Made by a program: the position numbers and the translations under genes
The notes under the pieces: generated by a model
Database searches by the model: none
The model's input: only the letters and a program-made list of their open reading frames with translations
What the model was told of the DNA's origin: nothing
Shown here: positions 1 through 10,690 of the stretch, in pieces
Numbering within the stretch: the first letter of the stretch is position 1
How the letters are laid out: each line of letters begins with the position of its first letter
Origin: Chlorops oryzae
Taxonomy: Eukaryota > Arthropoda > Insecta > Diptera > Chloropidae
Reading direction: 5' to 3'
Assembly: GCA_020466095.1 (NCBI GenBank)
Contig: CM035806.1
Span: 123,927,407-123,991,406, forward strand
DNA length: 64,000 nucleotides

Positions 1-434
1 AAATACTGTGAAGTATTTAATTTCTTGTACTCGCAAACGGCTTAATAAATTATGTTTCTCCAGGGTTTGGAGGCAGAACCAGCGACGTGACCATTGTAGA
101 AAATTGTAATTTTTTAGACGGATTGCAACCGGGATCATTTATTTTAGCTGACAGGGGCTTTAAGCACATAGAAAACGTACTTCATAAAAAAGGCATAAAA
201 TTATTGAGGCCACCCAGCGTAAAAGCTGGTTTACCTTTATCTAAAGAAGAAGTTCGTCAAACCAAAATTATTGCTAGCTTGAGAATTCATGTAGAGAGGG
301 TAATAAGGCGCTTGAGAGAGTTCCATATGCTGAAGCAGCACTCAGTAATTAATAGTAATCTTTTACGTGTACTTGATCATGTAATTATTCTAGCATGCGC
401 ACTTATAAATTTGCAGGATTCGCTTATTAAATGA
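1..434 (+). pseudogene. 3' part of ISL2EU/Harbinger-like DDE transposase (left arm copy)
   Basis: This is the C-terminal third of a DDE_Tnp_4-type transposase that would cut and join its own element's ends. The reading frame can be followed from about position 30. It shows the GGRTSD segment, the second catalytic Asp in ILADRGF and the catalytic Glu in HVERVIRRL, and ends at a TGA after NLQDSLIK. The same frame break seen in the right-arm copy (near the TCTTGTACTCGCAAAC stretch) lies at about position 25-30. It differs from the right copy by one residue over 115 (K for Q after VLHK). The 5' part lies off the window. The family call rests on motif similarity; it is non-functional as it stands. 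Confidence 0.8.
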
Positions 435-744
435 ATCTAAAAAAGTATTTTTTTTTTAGGTTTAGGGGTATAAATATAAGGGTCTCCACGCTTTTACGAA
501 ATAAAGTATTCATAAGTGTTTTAAGTATTACAGAAAAGTTTATTAAAAATATAATATAAAAAAAATGTGGAATAAAGTTTATATGGAAAAAAGATGGAAA
601 AAAAACATAATCTTACTATTATTACTCCGTACTATTTCGATATAAGATAGGATAAATATTTACTTTCCAAAATGAAGTTAGTTTCTTTAATAATTCATTG
701 ACACAAAAATAGCATTTCTGCATATTAGATGCATGCATTTGCAG
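435..744. other. Intergenic stretch between the two convergent transposon genes (left arm)
   Basis: AT-rich non-coding sequence separating the stop codons of the DDE transposase and the YqaJ-like nuclease, which point at each other. It presumably holds both poly(A) sites; AATAAA occurs at about 570. No other feature seen. Confidence 0.5.
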
Positions 745-956
745 TTAAACTTGTGCCATGCACTTCTTGCTGATGGCTCCATTTTCGATATAATTTTTTT
801 TTGTCCGTTCACGCGCTGGACATTTGGTTTCTATAACAGCATCCTCAGATATTCCATCTGGAGATGCTGCAATAATTGGGTGGTTGAGGGATATAAAAAT
901 TCCGCAAGATTTAAATTTTTTTCCTAAAGTTTCTTCCACAGTTCTTCGGACTAATG

Positions 957-2528
957 CAGTGCCGTAGCAATTCTGTTTTGCGTGGAGGGGCAAAATAATT
1001 TTTTCAATTTTAACGTCTATTTTAATTAAAACCATATTACATGCACGCTTTCAATGCAAGCGTTTAACGGACTTTAAGGAATCGTATCGAATGAATACTT
1101 TTTTAAAGCGTGTTAGAAAAAATCAGCTGTTCTTCTTAGAGCTATTATACACGAAACGATATAAGCGGGGTAGGCAAACAGTTCAATTCAAAAAGTGCTG
1201 CCACACGCACGATTTTTCTCTCTTATAGCTTTCATTTTTCCTACGCTCCGCGAAAAATCCCTTTTTTAAAACAAGTATGGTTACAAGGTGGTTGAGCCAA
1301 ATAAAACCAACGCCTTTATATGGCCCGATTTTCACAAAACATATTTCTTGCACTTTTTGGCATGTTCTAAAGGGCTTATATTTACTTCACAAAGCAAACA
1401 AAATTGCATCGATTTTGTAGCTGAGTGAATAGTAATCTTCCAACAAAGTCTACAGAAGTGAAAACAACGTGCTTGATCTAATTTTGCGTGAGAAGAAGAA
1501 CAACGTTTTTCTAAAAGTTGTTGATAATTTTGTAAAGTCTTGATGCCCATACCAAAAGTCGGACTTTATTCAAATTGAAAAGGATGGAAACAACCCCTGG
1601 CATTGCTGTATTCCGAATAAAACGTAAAATTATATTGAGTGGTTTTAATAAGGCATACAATAGTCACCTTGCAACTGGTTCTTAAAAAAAAATTTTTTGG
1701 AGGCCCTAAATGGACCTTAATATACCAAGCACTTAAAAACAATGAGAAAGAAGGCCTTTCACTGCAATGGGCAGCAAGTTAACAAAATTAGTATCGATAA
1801 AACATTGTACCTGCACTTGAATATACAACTTTGAGTTTTAATTATATTATTTTATATAAGAAGAGCTGTGCAGAGTATTTATTTTAATTTTTGATCTCAA
1901 ACAACATTTACAATGAAATCAGATAATAGTTTTATATTTTTCTTTAATTGTTCGCACGTTTTTGAGAGCAATCAGAATTGGGCCTTATTAAGACATGGGG
2001 TTCCTAATATGGCAAAAAAAAGGACAATTTATAAAAAGTCTCAACTGAATACTTTTAAACACTTTTTTGTACTTTTTTTTACATTTTCGGATGAATAAGA
2101 TTAAATAAAAGTGAATAATATCCAAACTCTTTCTAAGTTTAACCAATTTCCGACTTTCCAACGTCTTTAACACGCCTTTGTGAATACCCCTATAGTTTTA
2201 AAAATTCACATTTTCTTCTTTTTGCCTTATCCCCAAAAATGGGGAAATTTCCATAATCTAGCAGCACTTTAATTGATGAAACCGTTTTTCCGATACGAAT
2301 TGACAAAGAAATAAAAAATATGGTATGGAAATGACGAACAAAACCATTCATTTAAGATTCAATAAACTAAAAAATCGCAAAGTGCAATTATATTAAATAT
2401 GATTGAATATCATTGTTTTTTCGATTGTCATTTATTTTTTCTCCTTTTTTGAATTTTTTTCATGGGCAAAAACAAAAATGCGTGGGGGGGCAAAGCCCCC
2501 TCTTGCCCCTATGGTTTCTACGGCACTG
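957..2528. mobile_element. hAT element inserted in the nuclease gene (left arm copy)
   Basis: The ends are CAGTGCCGTAGCAA and its reverse complement. They are flanked by the 8-bp direct repeat GACTAATG (949-956 and 2529-2536), which is the hAT hallmark. Subterminal GGGGCAAA/TTTGCCCC blocks follow. No transposase is recognisable. A 72-codon Cys-containing ORF on the minus strand (1332-1550) is the only reading frame of note and matches nothing I know. The same insertion sits at the same base in the right arm, so it predates the arm duplication. Confidence 0.88.
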
Positions 2529-3337
2529 GACTAATGACTCCAGGTCTCTGCCTCTTTTCATCGCGGCCGTGTCAGGCACTTTGGCCCCCATAATAGCCGA
2601 AACTAAGGATCCTTCGTTTGTTTCGCACATTTCAACTTCATGAGCCTTGGAAGCCGTGATGCGGCCATATCGTAATTCACGCCACAATTGGCTTTTGTGC
2701 TGCTTCGTCGTGGCTTTCTCCAGGTTACGCAAAACAGCTTCATTAAATTGGGTTTTCATTAGCTCCAAACATAAATCTGTGTCTGTGCATTCTTTGGTAA
2801 CCAATGAATGCAATAAATATTTCATTGGACTTCCTATCTTGAAATCAGGCTGGTACTTTAGGAGTTCGCAGCTCTCAATTTTTCGCTTTTTTGCCTCCGC
2901 TAGGAACTCCGTTAAAAGTGCTGATGAGCTTGGTTGCTGCGGCACTTCTTTTTTGCAAATTTGCGCCACAGTTATAAACTTCACACTACTTCCCACTCGC
3001 GACAGGGTGGATTTCTTCCAAAAGCATTCCACCGACGTGCATGGGGGTTCTTCTGTCCGGCGATGGAGCCACATCAAAAAAGCGACTGCGTGCTTGCATC
3101 CTCCAGCAGAAGCAGCACAGTCCAAACATTCGCAGCTAATTATTTCCCCTTCGCTTTCATTAATAACCATTTTAACTTGGTACGGCCGCTTTCTCACATT
3201 ATGTTCCGGGCAAATTGTGCATTTAACCGTGCATACTCCCCCGTCGCGATGTAACTGGACATAGCCAATAGCATCATCGCCATAAGACTCTCTTCCAGAT
3301 CTGTAAGTTCATATAAATAAATTTCATATATACATAT

Positions 3338-4812
3338 CGTCGTCCCGGAGTTATCTCCTCGTATATCACAAAATCAAAAAATTTGAGATAAGCACGTTTT
3401 CCCGCGTACTTTTTCAAGATCTATCCATCTGTCGAGTCTCCAGGTTGCTATACCATATAGTTTACGAGATATTTGTGAGCTAAATAATTGTATATCCTTT
3501 AAAATGATAGTTTCTACGCGTTATAACATCGTATATCCATATTTTGTGGATATACGATGATTTATATATGAAATTTGCGCAGTAAAAAGTTGTTGTGTTA
3601 TCTCATCGTAACAAAAAAAAATTTTTTTAAGAAACATTTTTTTATGTTAATTTTAAATAAAAAAGATTTATTCGTGTGAAAAAAAAAACAAAAGAAGCAA
3701 AAAAAAAAAAATTCTCATAGTAACACTCCTACAAAAATTTTCATTCTGAAAATAGTGTGGAATGCTTATTATAATATAACAAATTGCATTTCTTTAAAAT
3801 TTTTAACGTCATCTTGTAGCACTACAGATCACGCCGCTCGATCAAGCGCTGTAAATACGTCCTCAAGCTTATTGTTCCTTTTAATAGAATACTATAAGAT
3901 GCTTTTGAATTATTTTTCTTGGTTTGTGTAATTGTCGGGCTAGACCGATTATAGATTCCTGACTTGTTCAAAGTCAAATGGAAACGAGTGCAAAACAGCA
4001 CAACAAAGCTAATGCAGGTAGCTCAGCTCCTTAAAACAAACGTGGAAGGTACAGTTTCGTTGTACCAACAACAATACCCATATCAATTCTTTATTTTGTA
4101 GCTTAGTTGATTACATAACGTATAATAATTTAATTTCCCCAACAAAAATAAGAATTCGAATTTTTTTTTAGAAATTTTTTTTTTAGAAATGTTTAGGTCA
4201 CGGAAAAAGAATAAGAAGAGAAATGTGTATCATTTAAATAGGCACATTTTTAAGGTATCAGGTATGACTTTTGAATGCTACCTTTAATGTATAAAAAACA
4301 TTTCGCTATTTGATGCAGTGGCAAGTCGTTTTTCTCAGGAAATGCGGAGTTAAGTCATTTTTCAACAATAAGATTATGATTTGGACTCCTTTTTCTATTT
4401 TTAAATGGAAAACGGATACTTAAATAACAAATTTCCTATATGAACTCATTAAAAAAAATTTTTGTTAAGTCGATTTTCGTGTCAAAACAAATTAAACAAA
4501 AAAACATTATCAAATTTTTATTAATTTATTTGCTCGTATATCCACTTTCCAACACAGGTTGCCAAAAAAGTGGCGTATACGATGAATTGTCAAAAATTCT
4601 TGGAATGAAAAAAACCCTATAACTTAAAGAATTTTCGAAGTAACTTTAAATTAATGATCAGAAATAATAAAAAGTAAAGCATTTTATATAAGGAAAACAG
4701 AATCAACGATTTTCAACGAGCCATTTTTTTTATATGCCATGTTAAACTTTAAACTTCAATTTCCCAACAAAAGGTTGATTGTGATATACGAGGAAATAAC
4801 TCCGGGACGACG
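3338..4812. mobile_element. 1475-bp TIR element in the nuclease intron, left arm only
   Basis: It begins CGTCGTCCCGGAGTTATC and ends with the reverse complement; the terminal repeats match over 32 bp with one mismatch. ATAT is present on both sides (3334-3337, 4813-4816) and only once at the empty site in the right arm (near 23.67 kb), giving an apparent 4-bp target duplication. The longest ORF is only 60 codons (4440-4622), so it is non-autonomous. Superfamily not assigned: the TSD length is blurred because ATAT is palindromic. Insertion was inside an intron, close to both splice sites. Confidence 0.85.
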
Positions 4813-4977
4813 ATATGTCAACATCAACTCGAGTCAGCAAGGAACTTACTGAGCTGTTTTTACGTTTCTTAGCTCCGCACCAAAGAAATCGGAGCTTTTT
4901 GAAAAGAAGTTTGCCACCATGAAAGCATCTACTTTAGGGAGGTTATTACTATCCGCTCGCCCATATTCGTTTTCCAT

Positions 4978-5560
4978 TTTTAAAATTTTTTAAATGATTT
5001 ATAAACTTATCTCGCAGTGTGTAATATTTCGCAGAGTGTAATATTTCGCAGATAAAATGGGGAAAACGGCCTAAAAGAGGGAATATTATTGGGTTCAAGA
5101 AAAAATACTCTAATCATCGGTTTGAGGATTTTTAATTTGCAGTTTTCATCAGTAGCAACACTTTTCTTTGATAACGCACTTTAGGGATGTAAATTGTGAA
5201 GAAATTGTGAAAAGACATCGACATTTATAAAGCATAGATTAATTTTCTTTTAAAAAGGGAATTTTTAAGGGAAATTGGGAAAATTAGAAAAAGGCACCTG
5301 CAACACTGACATTTCAGAATAGTGTAAATACAACACAGCTGGCGTTGTTTATTTAGCCGTGACGTCAGCATGCATTGACCAATCACAGACCGTTTCAAAA
5401 CAACAACAACGTATTAATAAAATTATTGATTTTATTTTGCGATTTTTATGCAAAATAAACATATAATTGTTTGAAATTTACTCAAATATCCTTTTTTACA
5501 CCATACTTTATTCGAATAACCGCAATTTGTTACAAAATTTTGATGGTGTCAAATACCCTA
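4978..5560. other. 5' flank of the nuclease gene (left arm)
   Basis: Presumed promoter side of the nuclease gene, mirrored at 23030-23510. It has a doubled GCAGAGTGTAATATTTC/GCAGTGTGTAATATTTC word at about 5015-5050 and the sequence CACCTGCAACACTGAC at about 5297, a candidate but unproven element end. No coding potential seen. Confidence 0.4.
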
Positions 5561-6094
5561 TTAGTTGCAGAATAGACAGATGTATTCATCCGCAGAAATC
5601 TCCCCACTGTACATAACATGCGTCCAGTTTCCGCATGAGATACACCTGTACCATAGCTCATTATTTTTTCCAAATTCACCATATATAGGGCACAACTCGA
5701 TATCTTGCGACTGTGTTGTTGATTTCTTTTTGGTTGATATGGACATCTTAAGTTTCTTCGATTTATTTTCTTTTGCTGTTTTCTTTTTGTTTTTAATTTC
5801 ATATTCTTTTTCTCTTTTAATCAATCTTTTTTTCTCCTTTTCTTCTAATAAGGCCTTCATTGGACTGGAAGTGAGTATAATTGAGTGTTGCGTCCTTCTC
5901 TTTTCATGTGCTCTTTGTGTTTCATGATTTTCCTGAAGACATGGCAGTTTAGAAATATCAGTGAATGACACTTCTAGGGATGAACTCATATTCCCTTTTG
6001 ATATGCTTGGTATGTCATCGGGATCAATATATGTGGATTTATCCGGTACACCACCTGGCACACTTGCAGATGCACCTTGCGTTCCTGACTCCAT
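5561..6094 (-). pseudogene. 3' fragment of a pogo-like (DDE_1, clz9-type) transposase, open in the left arm
   Basis: 177 codons starting at ATG 6092-6094. It contains LTSSPMKALLEEKEKK, then a long Lys/Glu-rich helix (KKRLIKREKEYEIKNKKKT). It ends in a PHD-like zinc module (RCISCGNWTHVMY and EYICLFCN). This tail is typical of the C terminus of insect pogo-like DDE_1 transposases; the catalytic core is missing. The first CxxC of the zinc module reads CPIY, so one ligand is lost. The mirrored copy has one more A in a poly-A run and is frame-shifted. Flanked by TGTACGG-type inverted motifs. Confidence 0.6.
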
Positions 6095-6558
6095 ATTTAT
6101 ATGAAAGCGGGTAATACTGTACGGAATTACCCGAACTCGAGTTTTGGGGTTAAAAACCTTATAGTTATAAAAATAACTATACCTCTGTTAAAAACCGTCA
6201 AGATATTCTTCCTTACAAACTCAAATCGTTAAAAAACAGAGCTTTGGCCCAAAATTCTATAAAAATATCTACTTACGGCTTATTTTCTGACGATGAAAAG
6301 TTATATCAGCGACCGCAAAAACAAACCACGTGCAATCTCACGAAAAACTTTCCACAGACTGATGAAATAACATCTGACATGTACTAAAGAGTACTAAACG
6401 AACATTTAAAAAAAATAAAAACATATGATTGTCGATTATTTCTGTTAGAAATCGCCTGTACGGAATTAACCGCTGTACGGTATTAGGCTCCTCTCCCCTA
6501 TTGTATGCTACCTACCTACCTAAGTTAAAGACTAAAAAAAAAATACTTTTGTTCTGTT
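6095..6558. other. Flank of the pogo-like fragment with CCGTACA motifs (left arm)
   Basis: Non-coding. It holds the paired motif GTACGGAATTA/TGTACGGTATTA at 6458-6486 and a related one at 6104-6125, probably terminal or subterminal repeats of the pogo-like element. Mirrored at 22071-22494. Confidence 0.45.
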
Positions 6559-7354
6559 TATACCCGACACACTCTGTGTCGAGGATATATTGCGTTTGTG
6601 TGGTTGTGTGTAACACCCAGAACTAGTCGAGATAGACCATACAAAATATATCTAGAAATGATCAGCGTCACCAGGAGATTCGATTTAGACATGTCTGTCT
6701 GTCTGTCTGTCTGTCTGCACACAGTTATCTAATCGAAGGAGTTGAGCTATCTTGACAAAGGTGTGCGTGCTCACGGGGACATGAGTAAGAACAAGCTCGA
6801 GAATGGACCCGATCGGACCATTTTAAGGGGTACTTCCAGTACTAGGGTATGTTACGAAAATCACAAAAACTGCCTTAAAATCGGAGTTTCTCAAGATATT
6901 TTGTTGAAATTTAGTATTTGAACATGTTTAAAGGCAAGTACTGTGATTTAAAAAAATTGGAGAAGTGGGCGTGGCAGAAGGGCGTTTTTCGAAAACTCTC
7001 TCCTACACCCGAAATTCAAATGGGACTTGAACGAAAGTTGGCACTTATGCTTCCTTTGTAGCCATAAACATCCTCCCAAAAAAATTCCTAGATCTGTCCA
7101 TTATTAAGGGTACCTCTAGTACTAGGGTCTATCACAAAAATCCCAAAACTGCCTCAAAATCGGACTTTTTCCAAATATTTCAATGAAGCTTAGGATTTGG
7201 AGTGTATTTAAGATTCCGATTAGAATTCAAAAAAAATTGACAAGTGGGCGTGACAAAGGGGCGGTTTTCATAAAGATATTTAACAAAAGTCGGCATATGG
7301 GGCCCCTTATGGCCTTAAACACCTCTTGATATTAAAAATTATTTAAACACGTGT
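6559..7354. repeat. Dispersed repeat family A (DINE/mini-me-like), left arm copy
   Basis: It starts TATACCCGACACACTCTG, has a (GTCT)n tract at about 6690-6717 after CGATTTAGACAT, then two diverged internal blocks each with GTGGGCGTG and GTACTAGGGT. This is the architecture of dipteran mini-me/DINE-1 repeats: TATACCC terminus plus a (GTCY)n proto-microsatellite. It is cut at 7355 by a hAT element. Other copies are at 8588-9943, 10258-10690, 11998-12985 (fragments) and 15549-22070. Confidence 0.7.
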
Positions 7355-7599
7355 CAGTGGCGTAGGTAGGATTTTGAAAAGGGGGGCCATTAAAAATAGT
7401 AATAAGTTTTGAAAAACTCAATAAAAACTCAAACTAATACAACATATACTATTTCAAATTTCATTGTATCACACAATTATGTTGGCATTTCATGCCGGTT
7501 GAACCACATTTTAAATCAAAGAATGAAATTAAGCCGCCTTGGTTTTTTTGAAAGTTCATCAAGAACTTCATCTGCACATATAGGTACATTTTTGTGTAA

Positions 7600-8049
7600 A
7601 GGGCCCTCTCCAGCTCTGTAAGGAATCTCAGCAGGAATTTTCTAAATATTCCTTAAAGGGAAAAACGTAGCATAATTTCATTTTTTAATGCAATAGTGAC
7701 AATCTATATATTTTATGTCAAGACGTTTCTTATAATCGAAAATTATTGATTTCATTTATCCATTTCTGAAAATTACACATTGAACCTTGTTAAATCCATT
7801 TAATTTTTTTCGAACTTGGCTTTGCTGTCAAAATTCCTTTCAGAAAGAACGGAAAATTCAATATTTCTAACAGAAAAATCTGTGTTACCGTGTTTTATTT
7901 ACAGCAAAAAAGGGAGCGAAAACAGAAACTACTCTTTGACGAACTGGAGACTGTTAACAGAAAATTTCTGACACAAAAATTCCTTCAGCATTTCTTAAGC
8001 TTTTTTTTATATGAAGTTTTTCATTTCTGACAGAGCTGGAGAGGGCCCT
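7600..8049. mobile_element. PIF/Harbinger-like MITE nested in the hAT element
   Basis: 450 bp bounded by AGGGCCCTCTCCAGCTCTGT and its reverse complement. It is flanked by TAA on both sides (7597-7599, 8050-8052), a 3-bp TWA duplication as made by PIF/Harbinger transposases. Non-coding. Confidence 0.8.
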
Positions 8050-8106
8050 TAAGGCCAAAGCTGCCAGGCCATTGAGCCGATTCTGAAATTAATTGAAATG
8101 GCTGAT

Positions 8107-8379
8107 TTAAACAAAAAACCTAGAGCAAAAGTTATAATATACCTGTCCAATTGAGTTCCTTAAATAAGTTTTAATGCGCTTTAAGCATGAAAATGTCCTT
8201 TCGGCTGTACTGGTTGATACTGGCAGCGTTGCTATAATTTTAAGCAGAAGAAAAGTGGCTGGAAAGGTTTTTTTTGGACAAACATCTATAGCATCAATAG
8301 CATTTTTCGGCGAGATTTGTTTACGACTTAGATATTGCCTCCAATCATAACTTCCGCCATTACAGCTGATGATGAGCAA
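8107..8379 (-). pseudogene. hAT transposase C-terminal dimerisation domain fragment
   Basis: The segment LLLKIIATLPVSTSTAERTF followed by SCLKRIKTYLRNS is the hallmark of the hAT C-terminal dimerisation region (Dimer_Tnp_hAT), which holds the transposase oligomer together. The N-terminal catalytic part is absent here. Upstream sequence toward 8445 shows a related frame (DKTVKFYEEFFPC) shifted by a base, so the gene is decayed or interrupted by the gap. It lies inside the CAGTGGCGTAGG element and most likely belongs to it. Confidence 0.8.
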
Positions 8380-8487
8380 GGAAAAAATTCCTCGTAAAAT
8401 TTTACAGTTTTATCCAAATCTGTGTTATATGCTATTTACACTTTAAGTGATTATCTCGATTTCCAAGATTTCGATCCTAATCTAGTT

Positions 8488-8587
8488 NNNNNNNNNNNNN
8501 NNNNNNNNNNNNNNNNNNNNNNNNNNNNNNNNNNNNNNNNNNNNNNNNNNNNNNNNNNNNNNNNNNNNNNNNNNNNNNNNNNNNNNN
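8488..8587. other. Assembly gap (100 N)
   Basis: Exactly 100 Ns, a conventional size for a gap of unknown length. It interrupts the spacer of the inverted repeat, so the spacer length and the continuation of the left arm past the hAT insertion are uncertain. Confidence 0.99.
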
Positions 8588-9943
8588 ACTTCTCCAAATT
8601 TTTGGAAATCTAATCGGAGGCTTAAATATACGCTCAAATTGCAAATTTCTTTGAAATATCTAGAAAAAATCTGATTTTGGCTCAGTTTTTGGGGATTTTC
8701 GTGACAAGCCCATGTCCTAGAGGTATCCTTAGTTATGGACCGATCAAGAAAATTTTTAGATATGATGCTTACACAGAAAAACTGACTACGAAAAATTCCA
8801 ATTAATGGCGATTGTTAAACTCGATTCATTGAGATTTTAATTGCTACAATTAAAAATTTCAAACAAATTACAAAAGTTGGGAAAAGTTTGTAATATTATA
8901 TTAAAATTTAAAAAAACCTTTTGTTTGACTGTTTTGTTATATTAATCACCAAAAATAATAACACTTAACAAAACTTTGTTTGATTGTATTAAACAACGGA
9001 AGTATTAATGCTTAACAAACCGTTGTTTGATGGTTTTGTCATATCAAACAATGAAAGTATTAGTGCATATAAATATTTTTCTAAAATTCTCATTAGATTT
9101 ATGCGGCCTTACATCGACGGCCCCAATCTGCTTTATCTTAACTCGTCAGAGCCCTATTGTTTTATTCTTATCTCAAATATTGTATTGAAGACTATCCTAA
9201 TTCAAATATTGCTTTGAAAACTATCCTAACTCAAATGTTATTTTTTAGATTGTATTAACTTCTGGCATTGCCTAAACACTATCTTAACTCAATTTTTTTT
9301 GAAAATCTTGGTCTTTTCACTTTTGGATAGCCCTCTTAACAGAGATCATTCTGACAAAGTTACCAAACTGCATAAACTCTAATTAAGTGTCCGATATGGC
9401 ACATTTAAGTACGAGCTGCCATTTAGGATGGTGAAAATGAAAATCTGTGATTAAACGCGACAATTCGTATTTAAATATGCTTGGTGAAATTGGCTCTAAG
9501 TGTCGCAAACAAATGAATTGCTTGGGATAACGAAAATTGTAATAGGCTGAGTTTTAACAGTGAATTTGTTATATTGATTAAGAAATTAGTTGTATTTACA
9601 ATCAAAAGTTTTTCTGTCTATGGCTACAAAGGAAGCATACATGACAGATTTTGTTCAAGTCCAATTTGAGTTTTTAGGAGTAGGAAACGATTACGATTGG
9701 GTTCATTCTCGAACTTGATCTGACTCATGTCTCCACCAACACGCATACCGAATTTCGTGAAATTAGCTCAACTTCTTCAATGAGAAAATTGTATACGGAC
9801 AGACAGACAGATGGACAGATGAATCTCCTGGTGACACATCATTTATATATTAATATATATGTATGTATATTGGTCTTACACACGTACGCACAAATGCAAT
9901 TTTCCTGCGACACAGAGTTATCGGCTATAAACATATTCCTTTT
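8588..9943. repeat. Diverged family A repeat, reverse orientation, split by a TIR element
   Basis: It matches the reverse complement of 6560-7240 with many changes: TTTGGAAATCTAATCGGAGG, CTAGAGGTATCCTTAGTTAT, then TATGGCTACAAAGGAAGCAT, a GACAGACAGACAG tract at about 9798, and CGACACAGAGTTAT at the end. The two halves are parted by an 845-bp insertion at 8773-9617. It is more diverged than the arm copies, so probably older. Confidence 0.65.
8773..9617. mobile_element. 845-bp TIR element splitting a family A copy
   Basis: The ends are ACAGAAAAACT and AGTTTTTCTGT, and the family A sequence resumes on the far side (GATGCTTA then TATGGCTACAAAGG). The target duplication is unclear. It contains paired AAACAACGG/CCGTTGTTTG words but no protein of note. 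A non-autonomous DNA element is the simplest reading. Confidence 0.55.
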
Positions 9944-10257
9944 TCTCAAGCTCTTCACTCTTTTTCAAGTTAGCGTTTTCTTATCTGCGAGCTTTTAATT
10001 TCTTTTGCATCAATTATGTAAGATAAGATAAGAAATAGAGACACTGAAGTCATACAAAATTTAGTCATATGTTGCCATATGTACATACATTTGTCTACAG
10101 TATATTTGTAAATATAAACTTAAGCTAAAATCGTAGTCATAATACATGTGTGTTCAGCATGTTAGGAGTGCTACCAGCCATTTTGAGCACAGTGCTTAAA
10201 TTTCTCGTCTATGGAGTCCAGATTATTCTGATTTTGGACATAATTCAGCTGAGTGTT
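9944..10257. other. No recognisable feature
   Basis: AT-rich unique-looking sequence; no credible ORF, RNA or terminal repeat seen. Confidence 0.4.
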
Positions 10258-10690
10258 TATACCCGGCGTATTCATTGTCCGGTGTATATTACGTTTGTGT
10301 ATACGTGTGTAACAGTACAGAAACGGCCTATAACCAGTAGCGGATTTATGTACCTCATAGGCAACATAGGCAGCTGCCTTGGGCAGCAAATTTTCAGGGG
10401 CGGTAAATTCTAACCGGCATCAAAATGCATCAATAAAAGAAACTGTGCCTATATGGACGTGCAGCTATCCGTCTCTCCGTCCGTATACACATAGTTTTCT
10501 TATTGAAGCAGTTTAGCTATCTGGCTGAAATTCGGTATACAGTTTGACGAAGGCATAAGTTAAAACGAATTAATGAATGCATGTAGTTAACCCTCCGATT
10601 TTATTGAGGGAGGACCGGGTACTAGGGTCTTTTGTTACCAGTTTAGGGAAAAATCCGCTGTTTTCTTTGTTCTTAAGAACAAAACTACTT
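10258..10690. repeat. Family A fragment with an inserted hAT-like end
   Basis: TATACCCGGCGTATTC at 10258 and GGTACTAGGGTC near 10618 are family A landmarks, with a degraded (GTCY)n tract at about 10470. At 10335 CAGTAGCGGATTTATG opens a short hAT-like terminus that replaces the expected family A sequence up to about 10440; its other end was not identified. Confidence 0.5.

Larger units (their letters stand above)
745..4977 (-). pseudogene. SWIM-finger / YqaJ-like nuclease gene of the ISL2EU-type element (left arm)
   Basis: The coding parts on the minus strand are exon 1 (4850-4977, starting ATG-GAA-AAC), exon 2 (2529-3300) and a tail (745-948) beyond a hAT insertion. Exon 2 has a SWIM zinc finger (CEC followed by GGCKH). 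It then opens a YqaJ/lambda-exonuclease-like domain (WRELRYGRITASKA, MKRGRDLE). The tail holds the catalytic stretch AASPDGI and the VIETKCP motif. ISL2EU transposons are known to pair a transposase with such a nuclease. The intron (3301-4849) is 70 nt once the 1475-bp insertion is removed, matching the right arm exactly. The ORF ends early at a TAA (745-747) where similarity to the family seems to continue (LQMH). Broken by the hAT element. Confidence 0.75.
1..7354. repeat. Left arm of a giant inverted repeat
   Basis: This stretch reappears in reverse complement at 15583-27563, with position 1 pairing with 27563 and the palindromic ACACGTGT at 7347-7354 pairing with 15583-15590. The order of parts is mirrored: transposase 3' end, nuclease gene split by a hAT element, pogo-like fragment, family A repeat. 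Matched coding stretches differ at about 1% (7 of 245 residues in the main nuclease ORF). The arm runs off the start of the window, so its outer end is unseen. A 1475-bp element at 3338-4812 is present here only. Whether it is a segmental inverted duplication or a very long composite TIR cannot be decided from this window. Confidence 0.93.
7355..8487. mobile_element. hAT element running into the assembly gap
   Basis: It begins CAGTGGCGTAGGTAGG, a typical hAT terminus. The preceding 8 bp ACACGTGT (7347-7354) also occur at the uninterrupted site in the right arm (15583-15590), supporting an 8-bp target duplication. The element carries a transposase 3' fragment on the minus strand and a nested Harbinger-type MITE. 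Its far end is not visible and may lie in the 100-N gap. Confidence 0.75.

Noticed and set aside
2647..3264. 205-codon plus-strand ORF opposite the nuclease exon
   Set aside because: Antisense shadow of the SWIM/YqaJ coding frame, mirrored likewise at 23985-24362.
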